Part shown: positions 45,791-59,227 of the stretch, in pieces | Layout: each line of letters opens with the position of its first letter | Numbering within the stretch: the stretch's first letter is position 1 | Assembly (NCBI GenBank): GCA_001598975.1 | Contig: BBXU01001566.1 | Coordinates: 1 to 59,739 of the forward strand | DNA: 59,739 nucleotides | Direction: 5' to 3' | From: Parachlorella kessleri | Taxonomy: Eukaryota > Chlorophyta > Trebouxiophyceae > Chlorellales > Chlorellaceae | The notes under the pieces: model-generated | Seen by the model: only the letters and a program-made list of their open reading frames with translations | The model's database searches: none | Told to the model about the DNA's origin: nothing | Program-made: the position numbers and the translations under genes

Positions 45791-47339
45791 CCTGCAGAAA
45801 GTGGAAAGACACGCCGCCAACAGCGCTGGAGTAAGAACTACCACGTTGTAAGAAGAGTTCCCAGCTGTGTACTGGTACCCAGCTGGCCTAACCTCCAAAC
45901 GAGTACTCCACCCACCTTACGACACTACTTGTCAGACTTGAGGGCACTTCTATTGTAAACCTATAAGAGTACTGGGGCAAAGTTGTCCGGGTACTGGAGT
46001 CGATGGAGGGGATTCGGTTTCACCTGGGGAGCAAGCTGCAGCATGGCATGCTGCCAAATAGACTGCAGTACTTTCAGTGAGGGTCCCTGATGCGTGGTGG
46101 GTGGGGAGGAGAGCAGGACCTACTGACTCCCTCATTATTATGGCTGCCTGTCAACAGAGTCTGAAATGTTCCAAGAGAAGGGAGTCTAATCTAGTCCAAC
46201 AGCGTACCCAGAAAGGTAGGCCCCAAGACTTGCATTGTCACATCACTCCCTGACACATGCCATACCCCAGCTGGCCGGCGCAGTCTCTTGCACTCACTTT
46301 CGTCAGCTTGGCTATCACTATGGCTGAATCAAATATTCTCCTGTGCTCTGCTAACATCCCTCAGAGATTACTCTCATTACACAGGGCCCCACTGGCAGTG
46401 AGGGGTGTTTCAAATAGCCAAACCCTTGGAACTGGAATCACAGTTCAAGGGAGTTCCACCGCTGCCTAACACACTGTCTTGAAGGTAACACATACGTCCA
46501 CAGCGCTGACCCCTGCCAGCAGGAGAGGTGTATAACTGCTGAAGCACACACAGACCACGGCGCCTGAGCCTAGAAACCAGAAAAGGGCTGGTAATCACCA
46601 GGAAGGCCTAACAATGCGACACAAGGAAACAGTACCCTTACCACCACCACAGTCGTTCTACAAAACCCCCCAGAGGGGGAAGCTGCAAGGTATCATGCTG
46701 CTAGTAGAGCACGAGAGCAATGTTGACTCGAGTTGCTACGTACCAGACAGCGCCAAGAGAGACGTAATTTGGAAGGAGGCAGGTGCGCAGTACGCATGAG
46801 CATGAGTATCGCAAATTTGTCTGTGTATATCGGATGGCGTACGCAGTAACACCAGTGCAACTCACTGGTGCCATACCCCTTTAAGAGCAGCCCTGGCCAG
46901 GAGGCTGGCTGGCTGGCTGGGCCCCAACACGCACACACACAACACACGAAATCTCCGCTCAAGGTGCCGATGGAATGAAGGAAGAGCAAGACGGGCTGCC
47001 AGTCACAGGAGTGAGCACACCCCAGGCAGAACGAAACACACTTGTCAGCAGGCCAGATTCATTCGGGCTATCCACGTCGATGGGAAAGCCGCTTGCTGCG
47101 CTTGCAGGGAATTAACTACCTACTCTGCTCACACTCTCTCAGACTGCCTACCTTAATCTCGGAACTAATTCAAACCACACGCAGTTGCTGCTTGACCTCG
47201 TGCTCGGAACCCTCACCATCTCATAAGCTGCCAAGGCCTACGGGCGGAAGTCCCCGCAACCCCAGGCGACTCTCAGTTGTCCATGATGTCAGCTCGCTGC
47301 CAGGAATCAACTCAGGGGCACCCGACCTCAGGCTCAGGT
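45791..47339. other. Intergenic, 1.5 kb
   Basis: No gene supported. It should hold the promoter of the 43.7-45.8 kb gene and the 3' untranslated region of glycosyltransferase B. Short CTGG and CA repeats lie near 46898-46945. Confidence 0.45.
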
Positions 47340-50300
47340 TCAGTTGAGGTAGGTGCAGCCAAGCCAGCCGATGGCGCAGAATGGCGGCCTCGACTGCTCG
47401 GTCCACTTGTGGGGAAGCGACTCAAGGGGCATGTACCCAAAAGTGGCGGTGAAGTTGGCAAGGTACTGCAGGCAGGCAGAGAGAAACAGCAGGGGTGGGT
47501 CGGCCAGGAAGCGTACCTCTGCACACGGCGCCCTCTGTGCAGTTCAGCAATCCACAGGGGTCCCTGCTGCTGCTATCGAACTGTGTATGCTCCAATCGGG
47601 TCGGCCGCCCGACACCACGCTTGCGGCAGCTGCCGGCGCTCGGCAATGCCAGGGGCAATGCACTGCGGGTAGAACATGCTGCGCTTTGGCTACAGCAACC
47701 TTCAGACATTTAGGTCAGCATGCCACTCACATGGCCTGCCTGCTGCTTGAACCGCTCGAAATTGCGGCTAATGCCCACTCCTGACAGCTTAGATATGTCC
47801 ACCCTCCTCTGCACAAGGAAGAGAGACCCTACTGGTGTTACTAGTCGACAGCCGCTTCAACTTCCTTCTGACACATGCATATGCACATCCACCGCATGAT
47901 GGGGTGTGTCTCTACCTGGAGGCACTCCCTGGACAGGGTTCACACATCGCAAACAGGAGCATGACACCAAGACCAGCTCTCATAAATACAGCATTTTCGC
48001 ACACGTTCCCACCGTCCACAGGGTGAGCTCCTCCACCCCCATGGAGCCCCCAGTATGGGTGCCGCCAGCTCACCGTGGGTGCAATAAACTCAATGGCGCT
48101 GTCCGGCAGCCAATCCACCTCCTCCTCGTGCTGCCTCTTCCCTTCCTCATGCTGCTGCTGCTGCTGCCGCCGCCGTTGCAACGAGTGCTGCTGCTGCCGC
48201 CGCTGCCCCTGGTGGTGCTGCCCCGCCATCATCTGGCCCCTCAGCTCCTCCTGCTCCTGCCGCCGGCGCCGCACTTCTGAGGCGCCAGCCGCCGCCAGCA
48301 GGTGGTGTGTGCGGTTGGCCAGCACAAAGTTCATCAGCAGGTCCTCCCCGTTGAACACCTCGTCGACTGCAGCACGCCAGCACCAAATGCCTCTGATCGC
48401 ATAAGTTGCCAGGGATAAGGAGCGAAGACACAGATTCAAAAACATCTACAACTGGCGGGTGTTTGAAAGGTGCTAAGATTTGCGCAAGAAGGCTAGGGAT
48501 GAGGAAAGAGGGCACACAAGCAATCCCCGCAGCAATGGCTGTTTGTCAAGGGCAGTTGAATTGTGTTGCCGCGGTGACAAAGCTGCCTATATTGGTGTAT
48601 ACACGTGCGAGCTGTCGCTGCAACCACTGCCCTTTCAACTATGTGACAACCAGTGCACCTCCCACACCCACAGACGTCCCGTGCTTTCCCCTGCAAGATC
48701 TCCCCAGCGGTTCCGTCTGCCTGCTGCCTTCCTCACCCCAAGCGAGCTGGGCTGCCGCCCACCTCAGTCCCATGCACAGACCCCCAAGCGACAGCGGTGC
48801 CTTGCACCTGACTCTGTAGCATGACTCTGCCTACATTGGACCTAACCCTGAACCTGATCCTAACGGACTGAGAACGCTATGCCTGACCCTGTGCCAAGAC
48901 CACAACTACCCTACATGACCCTGACCCTCGACCTGCCCACCTGTGGCCCTGGCAGGCGCTACCGCGTCCGCCCAGTAGGCGGGGAATGCCGTCCAGCTAT
49001 CCAGGAACGCGGCCCCGGTCAGGACGGCGTTGTAGAGCCCTCGGCCTATGCTGTAGCTGCAGGAGCACAGAGGGAAATGCTGGGAAGTTTTGTAAGTACC
49101 GCGTGATCCATGCCCAACTTGCTGTGGCCATGGCAAGCACGGGTGCGGCAGGTAGCTATGGGCGGTCAGGGCAGAGTCCAGATGAGATTGTTGGCTTTAG
49201 TCCCGTTGATGTTCCACACTACCATGAAGGATCAGATTTCTGACCAAAATCGGCCATTGATAAGTGCCACCAGCGATCATGCTTTGCTGCCGGCACCAGC
49301 TCTCAAGCAGGCCAAGCCTGTCCCCAGGGCCATTAACTCTGGCCCTTCATTCGACCCATGAGGCAGGCAGCACACACCGACCCCGGCTGGGCCCAAAGAG
49401 CCATGCAGCAGCCCAGCATGCGACAGCGTACCTCTCGCCCCGGAACACCAGCGGGCTTCCCTCCATCAGCCTGGGGAAGAAGCCGACCATCTTCTGAGGC
49501 TGCTGCCGCCAGACCGCAAAGCCACGCTCGATGTCTCCGCAGGGCATGATGATGTCATCATCAAGTGATAGAACCGCCCTGCAGAGCAATGTGAACAACG
49601 ATGTGGGCGGACATTTCCCCATAGACTGGTTGACAGGGATCTGATGGGGTGTGGAGGTGGGAGTTGTTCCAAGGCATCCCACACACTGTGCCAAGACTTG
49701 CGCAACTTGCGATAGAGGCGCGCTACAATCCTTCAACAAGCGCCACTCTCTTCCCAGCGGCAGCAGTCTTCATGCTCGCAGCATGAAAAGCAGATGCCCA
49801 CCTGTTGCGGATGAGGTGATCCACCTTGAAGCGGTTGTTGAGCGAGTTGAGAGGCTCCACCCTCACCCTCACGGGCACGGCCGAATCAAAATCGGTCTCT
49901 GGGTTTGGGGGGCGGCCTGCGGGCAGCAGAGCACATGTGTACGGCATAGTTTAGCGCCCAGTTGCGCCACATGGCCTTGAACAGAAAGTGGCATCCAGCA
50001 CACTAGCCTAGCCGAGCACTGTGCTTGTTGCTGGCAATTTCTGTGAGCTGCGGGTGATTAATGATGAACTACACTGGGCTGCCTGTGTACTGTTTTGGCT
50101 CACCTTTGTTCCAGACGAGTACTATCTCGCCCACCGAGGGGCAGCGGCTGTAGTGGCGCACCATGTGCCGCAGCGTAGGCATGCGGGCCTCATAGCTCAT
50201 CGAGACCAGCGTGAACTGGGAGAACTGCCCCTCCACCGGTATGGCCTGGTAGGGCATGACATAGGGCCGCACATACAGCCCCCCGCCCACCGCGGCTAGG

Positions 50301-53300
50301 CATGCTGCCGCCACGGACGCGACTGCCAGCGCGATGGCCCATGCAGGCGCGCGGCGGAGCATGGTGGTTTGCCGGAAGCTAGACCTGGGCGAGAGGGGAC
50401 CCGCAAGGGTGGGGCTGCCCACACGCAGGCGGCGCTGCGAGACGCGGCCCCAGCCGCGGCCCCACCAGCTACCAGCGCCTTGTGCCTCCTGCTGCTGCTG
50501 GGCTGCATATGCCAGGCCGGCCCCGTCTGCTTTGATTCTAATGCTGGTGACGCTGCCGCCTTTGCCATTCTTGGCATCACTTGCCCCGTGCTGCTGCTCC
50601 ACGTCGTCTGAGTCATCGCGCTTATGCTGGGCAAGCAGCCCTAGCTTAGCGCCCAGCTTGCTGGAACGCCCAAGCAGGCGTGCAGCAGGGCCGGCTAGCA
50701 GCCACCGCCGCACCGCGGGGCTGCGCCGGGCTGCCAGCCGCAGGGCGCCCCATGCCGCGCACAGCGTGAGCCAGGGCCACAGCGCGCGCCCAGCGCAGCG
50801 CAGCAGCTCACGGGAGATGGCGCCGGAGGGGACGCGGTCCCCGTCCACGGCAGCCACCCACTCCCCGCTGGGCAGCTGCTGGACATCGATGTGATGCTGC
50901 CGGGCACTGTTCCAGCGGAGCTTGTCCTCGTCCCCGATGCTGCTGGCGGGTCCTGCCAGCGCCAGGCGAGCGGGCTCCTGCTTAAACTCCGTGGGCGTAA
51001 GCTTTGTCACCTCATAAGCCACCAGCTGCAGGCAGGAAGGCGTGCTGTAAGTGAGGCTGCCAATACCACACAAGCCACATGTCCTCCACGTGGTAAGGGC
51101 GGTGCAGCGGACCAGCCTCCAGCGTTCCTCCACAAAACCGTGCGAGGATCACTAGCCATGGGGCGACAGACTTGTTTGATGAACCCATGGTGAGCTAAGT
51201 CATCCAAGCCACATACCAACCCCATCATGACTCCCAGCAGGTAGTACAACCCTTGGTTGCCACAATTACCCGTCTCTACAACTTGCTTACTGCAGGTCAG
51301 CTACAGACCAGCCACGCATGCACCTATACCCCATAGTCAGCGTCCGAAGCAGCCGTCACACGACGAATGCCGGGTTCCTCCCCACACATGCACCTTGTGG
51401 CCATATGTCTCGCCGCAGTCTTGGCCAAAGCGGTACAGCTTGCCCTCATATACCAGCGGCCTGCCGCCGCTGCGCGCCCCCAGGTGTGGTGCCCCGTTGA
51501 CCACCGGGTTCAGTGCATGCTCCTCCCAGGGTCCCAGCGGACTGTCAGCATGCCAGACTTCCAGCTCGCCTGCGCTCATAATAAACCAGCACACTTCCCC
51601 ATTGCAGTGGCTCCGGAGCGGCCGGCAAGGCAGAACATGATACAATTCTCATTCAGGTGAAGGGGTCCACTGGAGGATCAGTGGAAGGCCCATTCGGCAC
51701 TGAGCCGCCCCAGACCAGGCACCGCCTCAATTAGCAGCAGGACAACAGTGCTGTCCACCGCTGCCAATGGTGGACCTGCCCACCCACCAGCCAGATAACC
51801 CCAATGCCACGGGCCAATGCTGGCCAGCAAGCCGCGGCCTGCCACTGCCAGCCAGCACATCAGACATGCCATTGCCAACCTCCACGACTTCTACCCAAAA
51901 TGGTTATCCAAACAAGAAGAAGAAGTCAACAGCCACCAACAGATATGTCACGCTCACCGAGGTTGCGCGCGCTGCGCCGTCTTGGGTCGCTCGCAAACAT
52001 CCACCACCTGCCTGCCCACTGCACCGGGCTTGCATCTACCAGAGGCCTCTCCAGCAGCACCCTGTCCAGCACCCAGTGCAGAGGGAAAGACTTGGCGCGG
52101 TACAGTTGCAGCTGTCCTGAACCGCTTGCCTCAGGAAGCATGTAAATCTGCATGGGCCATTAACGGCGGAGTGAGGCTGGGCATGGCGCTGGAAAAGCCA
52201 ACTGCCTGGCCCTGTCCTAACGAGACCTTAAGACACCAAGATATCACCAGTAAGAGAATCATGTATGAGTGATTCAAATGGTGTACAAGGGCACCGTGCA
52301 ATTACATCACTTTGGTGGGGTCATGCCTGGCAGCATCGCAGTATCACACAACATACTGAGTGTGAGTAGGGCATTACACAATGATTCATTTACCTCCCAG
52401 GCTTTGACACTTGCTGACGACTAACTCAAGTGACAGATGCAGCCAAACTTCCCTGTCCGTGACCCAACAAGCACCCACCTGGCCCTTGTAGCCAAAGATG
52501 AATGGGTAGGACAGGTGCCACGGCTCATCCAAAACAACCCCCAGGTGCTTGAAAGTCGCACCGCCGTCTGTGCTCTGTGCCACGCCAATCTCGCCGCGCC
52601 CCTTGGCCAGGTTCTTGACCTCGTAGAACAAGTACAGCCCGCTGTGGTGCTGCCAGAGGAAGGGATCCGCCACTGCAGCCACAACAGATGGCAGGGCTGC
52701 CTTAGGGCTGCTGTCAAGGCCGCAATGGGGGCCTAACCTCCGCGCTGAGGTGCTGCCGAGACGGAGGAGGCGGTGTCCTCAAGTCGCACTTGCTGTTTCA
52801 CAATGCAAGTGAAGTGCCACTGACCAAGGAGACTGTCAGTTCATCCCATGCAACGAGGCAGGCTTTGAGGAGGCACACAGAAGGACCCGTGGCTGACGCG
52901 CGCTGCCACTTACCAAAGCTGCTAGGCACATCCCCAACTGAAGCGCACGTCAGCACTGGGTTGGCCACTGGCCATGCCACTGGGGTCCGCTCCTGAGGTT
53001 CATGGTTCTCTAGCGGCTGAAGGCTAAAGGGGCTGGTGCCTTTGTAAATGCCAATGCTCCAAGCACCCTGTAGTTTGTGCAGGACCAGCGAGGGTGAGCA
53101 ACCGCCGTCGCAGAGGCACCTAGGATTGCCCCCAGCTACCAAAGGCAGTTGACTATCGGGTTAGTAGGACCCACCTCGTTGTCCAAGGGGCATGATGCCT
53201 TCCCAGAGAGCTGGAACAGCCACCATCCAGTGGAGGCTATTTGGCCCACGCTGTAGCAGAGCAGGAGGGCTGTTGCCACGGAAACCGACTTGCTCTGCCC

Positions 53301-53306
53301 GAGCAT
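47340..53306 (-). CDS. GINT-like glycosyltransferase B (propeller + GT64)
   Basis: Twelve exons: 53306-about 53171, 53135-52914, 52672-52479, 52147-51958, 51593-51388, 51025-50104, 49916-49802, 49578-49432, 49056-48941, 48366-48074, 47808-47731, 47465-47340; 914 residues. A signal anchor (VSVATALLLCYSVGQIAS) opens the protein. The propeller part includes GAWSIGIYKGTSPFSLQPLE, WPVANPVLTC, ADPFLWQHHSGLYLFYEVKN and QSTDGGATFKHLGVVLDEPW. A basic, Gln-rich linker and a membrane segment AIALAVASVAAACLAAVGGG near 548-570 precede GT64: FTLVSMSYEARMPTLRHMVR, EIVLVWNKG, VLSLDDDIIMP, NAVLTGAAFLDSWTAF, GEDLLMNFVLAN and GVGISRNFERFKQQAG. The end FGYMPL...GWLGCTYLN aligns without gaps to FGHNPL...ALGCFYL of paralogue A. 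A Gln/Arg/His-rich insert (48100-48270) is special to B. The exon 1 donor is unsure: GTGGGT at 53174 breaks phase, GTCCTA at 53170 keeps it. Confidence 0.85.
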
Positions 53307-55140
53307 GTTGCATAAAGCAGGCAAACAAGTACAGTAAACGCAGCACAGCGCTGTTCAAAGCGCGGCTGTTGCCTCGGCCGGCCTGAAGCCGGTTTGGTAG
53401 CCGAGGGTCGGTAAGCGCTGTCTATACGTACATGCTGGTTACGGCGAACTGATCAACTAAACAGCACAAAACAAGCACGTCTTGACTCTGCGCCTGAATA
53501 ATAGCGCGTACTATCAAAAGAGCACCAGTCGAACTAGCCTCCAATATAGGTGAAAACCAATGAGAGTGTTGTTCACTAGCCTTAAGAGCGAGGCGTTTTT
53601 TCTGTCCCAAAGACACATATGGAACGCGCGAAGGCATGCCTGGGACGTGGCAGGGAATCCAAAAACCTTTACTTGTTCTTTTCTTGCTCGCCCACGCTCG
53701 CCACTTCCCCCTCTGTGTGACACAGGGATTCCCACATCCCTTCTGTCACCTCGTTCTCTATGCATGGAACGCCTTGAGGAAGCGAACTGATCAGGATCAG
53801 TTCGACTTGCGCAGGAATATAGTCTTATCCATATGACCCGCAGCATTTAACTGGGCCTGGCGAGCATCTGAGACCTGAGGGGAACCTCAAACACGTACGA
53901 CCACTAGCTCAGCCTTGCATGGCACTTGTTGACACGCTGCGACCCCCAGAAGAGAAGCAAGTCATGTATACACTCTGTGCTAGGTTAGTGCCGCAGGCAG
54001 CAGTCTTCCTTGGGACACAGCTGCCAACCAAGCACACCAGGCTTGGTTGACCCACTTGCCTTAGTGCAAAGGGTCCCAAGTTCTCTTTCTTTGTAGCTCT
54101 TATACAGAAGCCGCGCCTTCAAGCCGGGTGTTAAAGGGCAACTTCCTTTCCAAGGCCTCGGTGGCATTCGTGCGCGGTCAGGGCAGTGCTCTTTGAGGGC
54201 GCCAGCTGAGAAAACACAAAATCAGCCCTGAACCTCAGAGGCTGCAGGTGATGGAGTGATCCCCTACCCAACTGCCCTCCTTGCTCCCCAGAGGAGACCC
54301 GCCACCAACACAGAAGTTGTGGGATGCATGGCCAGCGGCACCACTGGCTCTGCATTTGCTGAATACCGAGCATCTCAGGTCTGGGGTCCCCCCTGTCTGG
54401 CGTGCGCTTGGCTGGCACCCACCAACAAGCAAGCTATATTATACCCTGGCATGAGGTTAAACCCACCTTAAGGCACAGCGACCTTGTAGAGAAGGGAGCA
54501 AAGGACAATCCCACTAGGGGCCACTCCAATGCAGCCAGTAATCGTTAGAGCAATACCGTGACTGTAGACTTCGAACAGTACCGAGACTAGCCGCTATCAT
54601 TGGTATCGAACTCTTGATCACTGGCCAGGGTTACCCAGCTTGACACTGGACCCTGGCAATTACACCTACAGCGTGCACGCCCGTGTCCAGGGGCAGCAAA
54701 GGTGGAAAAAATCCAGCAGTTCTAGCTATCCCTAACAATGTCCGCACAGACCGTGCTGGCAAGGGGTCCGATGGACGCATGTCTAAGAGGGGCGTGCTCC
54801 TACAAAACCCATACTGCTTGTGTGCCGATCCTTGCTCCTGTCATACTGCATTCCTTCCTTGGCGCCTAGGTTAAGGTGCAAACATTGGCAGGCAAATCTG
54901 CAAAGGATCAGCGCGCCCACAATTGTACCACAGCTGTACAGCTGGCCCTCAACACCCATGGGCAGCAGGGCAGGCGTCTTGGACAGCATTGGACCGTCTT
55001 GCAATCAGCGTTAGCTCTTCAGAGGCCCTTGAACTGCTCAGGAAGGCAAGAAAAGCCTGCATGCCCTGCCGTTTGCTCTCTTCCATCAGGCCCGCGTTCC
55101 TCTAGGCCTCCAGCGGTTGCCCCCAACCCCAGGCCCCTTC
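53307..55140. promoter_or_regulatory. Divergent intergenic region, glycosyltransferase B / AP2 gene
   Basis: 1.8 kb between two genes transcribed away from each other. I see no coding exon with family resemblance. A non-coding first exon of the AP2 gene could lie here: a CCTCCAG acceptor-like site precedes the AP2 start near 55110. Confidence 0.4.
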
Positions 55141-57796
55141 ATGGAGGCTTTGGCCGTCCCGACGGTTGAAGCTGGATACAAGGTGGCTCAGGGCTCGCCA
55201 GCAGGGTCCTCCAGCGGTGTTGGTCTCACCAGCGCTTCGGGGGTTTTAGTGTCAGCCGCCCTAGGTTCGGCGCCCAGTCCCAGCAAAGAGGCTTTCGGCG
55301 AGGAGCACAGAGGTAGGTAGACCGGCTCTGTGTCGAAGCTCATGCCCCGCTGTCCCATGCCAGCCTTGGACTCCTAGATCTGCCATGTGGCGTTTCTAAT
55401 GACGTTCTAGGACAGAGTAACGGGAGCGGATAGGGGCGCGGTGGACTGTGATGCTCCTCTGCTCCTTTGCATGGCCCCTGGAAGCCATGCCTTGAGTATT
55501 GGCCTGCCTTGACCATTGGCCTGCCAGTTCTTGGTTGCCTATGGGCAGTATTGAAGGGGTCGTAGAGGTGCCTGCTGGCTTGTTGCTGCAGTGGAAGCGC
55601 TGCCCCCGACTCCACCAAAGCCAGAGCCAGCACCGCCGATTCTTCTCAAGCCCACGGATCAAGCACACGGTCAGAGTGGTGCAGCTCAGGATGGGTCCTC
55701 CTCCAACGTTCCTGATTCATCCCAAGCAATGCCGCAAGCCGTGGACGGCCCACAGTCCTTCTACTGCGCCTACCCCATGCCCGGTGGCGGCATGATGATG
55801 GGCATGATGCCGGGCGCGGGCATGTCTGCACCGTTCACGCCGCAGCGCTTGTCAGGCCTGCCAGGGTTCCAAACGCCGATGCATGTCACCCTGGCACCCA
55901 TGGCGGTCGTCACCTTCCAGGCACCTCTGGCCATGATGCCGGGCGGCGGCGTGGTGCCTGGAGGCTCTATGATGCAGCAGTGCATGATGGCGCACCCCAG
56001 TCTTATGGCAGCCGCAGCGCAGCACCAGGCATCTGGTGCAGGAGGAGCAATGATGCTGCCGGGGCAGGGGGCTGTGGAGGTGGCGGCACCGCCAGAGGTT
56101 AGCCCCGACGTGCTGGCACGCTTTGATGCAGCCCTGCGCTCGGTCATGACAGCCCCCTTTGGGGAACCCGCAGCAGCACCCACAGCAGCTGAGCAGCCCC
56201 TGGATGGGAACGGTGCCACAACCGCCCCCGTTGCAGTGCCAGGGATGCCTGGGGCCACTGCCCTTCCCGCTGCTGCGCCTCCGAGTGCCTTGAGTGGCAC
56301 ACAGTGGACACAATCCTCTACTGGCTTTAAGGGCGTCACCAAGCACAAGTGAGACGCTGGGAAAGGCTGTCACGGAGTTCGGCTGTTAGTTGGCGAGTGT
56401 GTGGGGATGGCAGGGTTGGGGGCCGGGAGACTAGCTTGGGGAGTATCCTTTCTGTGCTTGCAGCGGAAGAGGAAGGAATGGCCAGACCTGTTCAAACCGA
56501 GGTTATGCAACTGACAGTGAGCGGCAGTCCTGGCTAGCACACGGGCTGACATCAGTGTCCTCCTTCCAACCTCGACTGCCGCAGGCGAACCAAGCGCTTT
56601 GAGGCGCACATCTGGGCCCACAAGCAGCAGGTGTACCTCGGCTCCTTCGACCAGGGGGTGCAGGCAGCCCGCGCCCATGATATCATGGCGCTTTGCAACC
56701 ATGGCGGCGTGATCTACCCCGGCTCCCACAGCGCTCTCAACTTCCCGCCGGTGCTCTATGCCGAGCTGCTGCCTTTCCTGGGGGCCCTATCGCAGGCAAG
56801 CCACCCACCTAGCTAGGGGAACCGGCCCGTTCATTTCCCACGTCCAGTTTGTGTTGCTGTGTCTGGTCCCTCGGAGTGCATGAGGGCAGTGTTCTTGTTG
56901 CTGAGGAGCGCACCAGGCGAAAGCTGGCTTGGCGCGGCTTGAGCCTTGCCCAACCTCCAGCACAAACAAACCACAAACACAGTAGCATGTAGCACAGTTT
57001 ATGCATGTGCTGTGCAGAGTGACGTGCTGGCCGCCCTGCGCAACTTTGGCAAGAAGACGCCTGCGGCGCGGCGCGCGGCAGCCGCCGCGGCGGCAGCCGC
57101 CGCTGCCCCGCCTGCAGCATCAGCGCGAAAGCGCAAGGCGGCTGCGCCGGCTTCTTCGTTTGCGGGGCCGCCGCGGCCGCCACGAGGGCCACAGACGGTA
57201 CGGCAAAAGCGCGCCGCACAGCAGCAGGCGGCCGCGCAGCGGCAGCAGGAGCAGTCCGAGATGTCTGGGGAGGGGCTCTCACAAGACGGGGATGCAGGTT
57301 CAGAGGCAGAGGGAGTGTCTGAGGCGGTGCAGGTGAGGGCAGGGGCAGGGCCAGGGGTGCGGGCTGCAGCCTTCTATGCCAATGCAAGGCAAGGCGGTGT
57401 TATGTGCTGCAGTCGTAGGGCTTTTGTTGGCACGACCTTGCAGTTGCTTCTTTGTGCTGATCCTTGCTTTTTTGATGATTGCATTTGGAGACCGCACGGA
57501 AGGCGCTACATATATGCAGTTTGCCAATGATGGTGTACAAGTGGCATGGTTTCTCTTTGTGTCTGCTACTAGCGATGCTTTGCGCTATCATTCTTTCTTT
57601 CCTTCTTCATTTACTCTTTTGGCTTCCTCTGCAGGGCTCTGCTCGGACCGAGGAGGGAGCAACGCCTGCCCCTGCCAAGAAGGCATCTGCTGGGGAGTGT
57701 GAAAAGGTGGAGGGCCAGGGGGAGCGGGGTGAGGGGGACGCTGACGCGGAGGAGGCTGCAGCACTGCTTCACCACTTCGCCAACGGCCGCTTGTAG
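55141..57796 (+). CDS. AP2/ERF-domain transcription factor
   Basis: Five exons: 55141-55312, 55592-56348, 56585-56795, 57018-57332, 57635-57796; 538 residues. One AP2 domain starts near residue 305, split by introns: STGFKGVTKHKRTKRFEAHI, WAHKQQVYLGSFDQGVQAAR and AHDIMALCNHG, then LNFPPVLYAELLPFL. This matches the YRGV...W.A.I...YLG.F...AARA.D.AA......LNFP pattern, with FKGV for YRGV. AP2 factors bind DNA in the nucleus. The long N-terminal part is Met/Pro/Gly/Ala-rich (MMMGMMPGAGM) and could be an activation region. After AP2 comes an Ala/Arg/Lys-rich part with basic clusters (ARKRKAAA) suited to nuclear import, then an acidic tail ending LLHHFANGRL. The intron after 56795 starts GCAAGC, a GC-AG intron: the frame otherwise stops within five codons. 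The start codon is the first ATG in frame and an upstream exon is possible. TGTAA at 58017-58021. Confidence 0.82.
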
Positions 57797-59227
57797 TGCT
57801 GGGGCCCGCAGCGGTCCTTGGCGCAATGACATGAGTCAGCCCAGCAAACATCTAAGAGCCAAAAGGTTCACACCCAGTTGGTGATGGGGGAAGGCGGTGG
57901 AGTTTGCACTGGTGTAGCTGGCTGGCTGACCTGAGTTGCTTAGGCTTGAGTGCAAGGAGGTGATGCCGCAACTGGCGTTGATTGGGTGCTGCCGTGTGTA
58001 TTTATTGATATTGCTCTGTAATGTCGTCCTGACAGTCGCTGCGGGGCTGAGGGCGTACTAAACCTGCGGCCTGCCGTGACACCAGTCTTGCTTGTAACTT
58101 CTGCCTTGACCCTTCTAATTGAGTGCCGCCTGCTTCCTTGTCATATGTTGGCCAAGCTTGGGGAACTGAGACTGATCGGGGTTGAGATAACGCTTGGGTG
58201 GCACTCACTCTAACCTCCGACCGGCTTTCCTGCCCACTGCTGAGATGTTTCAACCGCTTGCGGGGGCAAGACAAACTTGAGCCTGCTTTGAGTTTCGCAT
58301 GTCTGTGTGGTGGGCCCCTTTCCATAGTCTAGCCTAGCTAGTGCCCTGTGCCACTGCTGCCATGGTTGCAGTTTGTGTCAGATTTGCGTTGTGGCGGCGT
58401 GTGGCTCGTTGCCTTTCCCCCCTGCTACTTCTCAGCCCTGACTGGACATGGTATCATGTGAGTGACTGGGCGGAGTGAGCCTCTTGTAGTCAGGGTGGCT
58501 GGTCGTGCGAATAGAGTTGGAGGCGAACTGTGTTGTGGAGCCTCTTTTGTTGATGACGGCAGGTGGTGCTGAAGGAGGATGTATAGCTGTCACTTGGCAG
58601 TGCCGAATCCTCGGTGGGCTTCGGAAGTACAAACCCTGGCCAATGTAGCAGGCACACCGACAGTTGGGGCCTGTGCTATTGGAAACTGGTTCTGATGGTA
58701 TGCAAGGCTGACTAGGACACAAAGGTGCATTTGGAGTGCAACTCGATACCCTCAGTACGCAGTTATGCAGCTAATGAGTACATAGCCCAGATGCCGTGTA
58801 CCTGCATGGGCGCAAGAGTCCTCTGAGGCAACAACTTCGCTGCATTAAAGCAAAATCGTGGTGACGACAACAACAGCAACACATACACCAGCAGCAAAGA
58901 AAGAGTCAGCCATAGTGTGCAAGCGGGGTTACTAGAAAGGTACAGCACTATGCCCTGCGAAAGGAATAACATACTCGCCCCCACCAATTTGCGCCCACTA
59001 TGGAAAAAAGGCAGCAAGGACCCCAGCAAAAGCAAGCCAGCCAGCTACGGCTTCGCAGGGCCTACCATGGCGGCCTCGAGTCACAACCCTGACCTCCGCA
59101 GGTGTCCCAGGGAAACCTGAGCCCCACGGGACACCAGTCACGACTAGTATGACTCAGCTTCCAATGACCGGGAAGGGCGCGCTCTGCAACAACCACCCTC
59201 CCGTCAAGCTCTCACACAGCTGCCCCC
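57797..59227. other. Convergent intergenic region, 1.4 kb
   Basis: No gene supported. TGTAA at 58017-58021 serves the AP2 gene. The rest should include the 3' untranslated region of the isochorismatase-family gene. Confidence 0.45.

Noticed and set aside
47560..47740. Possible extra exon reading MFYPQCIAPGIAERRQ in glycosyltransferase B
   Set aside because: Direct joining of 47731 to 47465 aligns without gaps to paralogue A, and the candidate exon does not fit phase.
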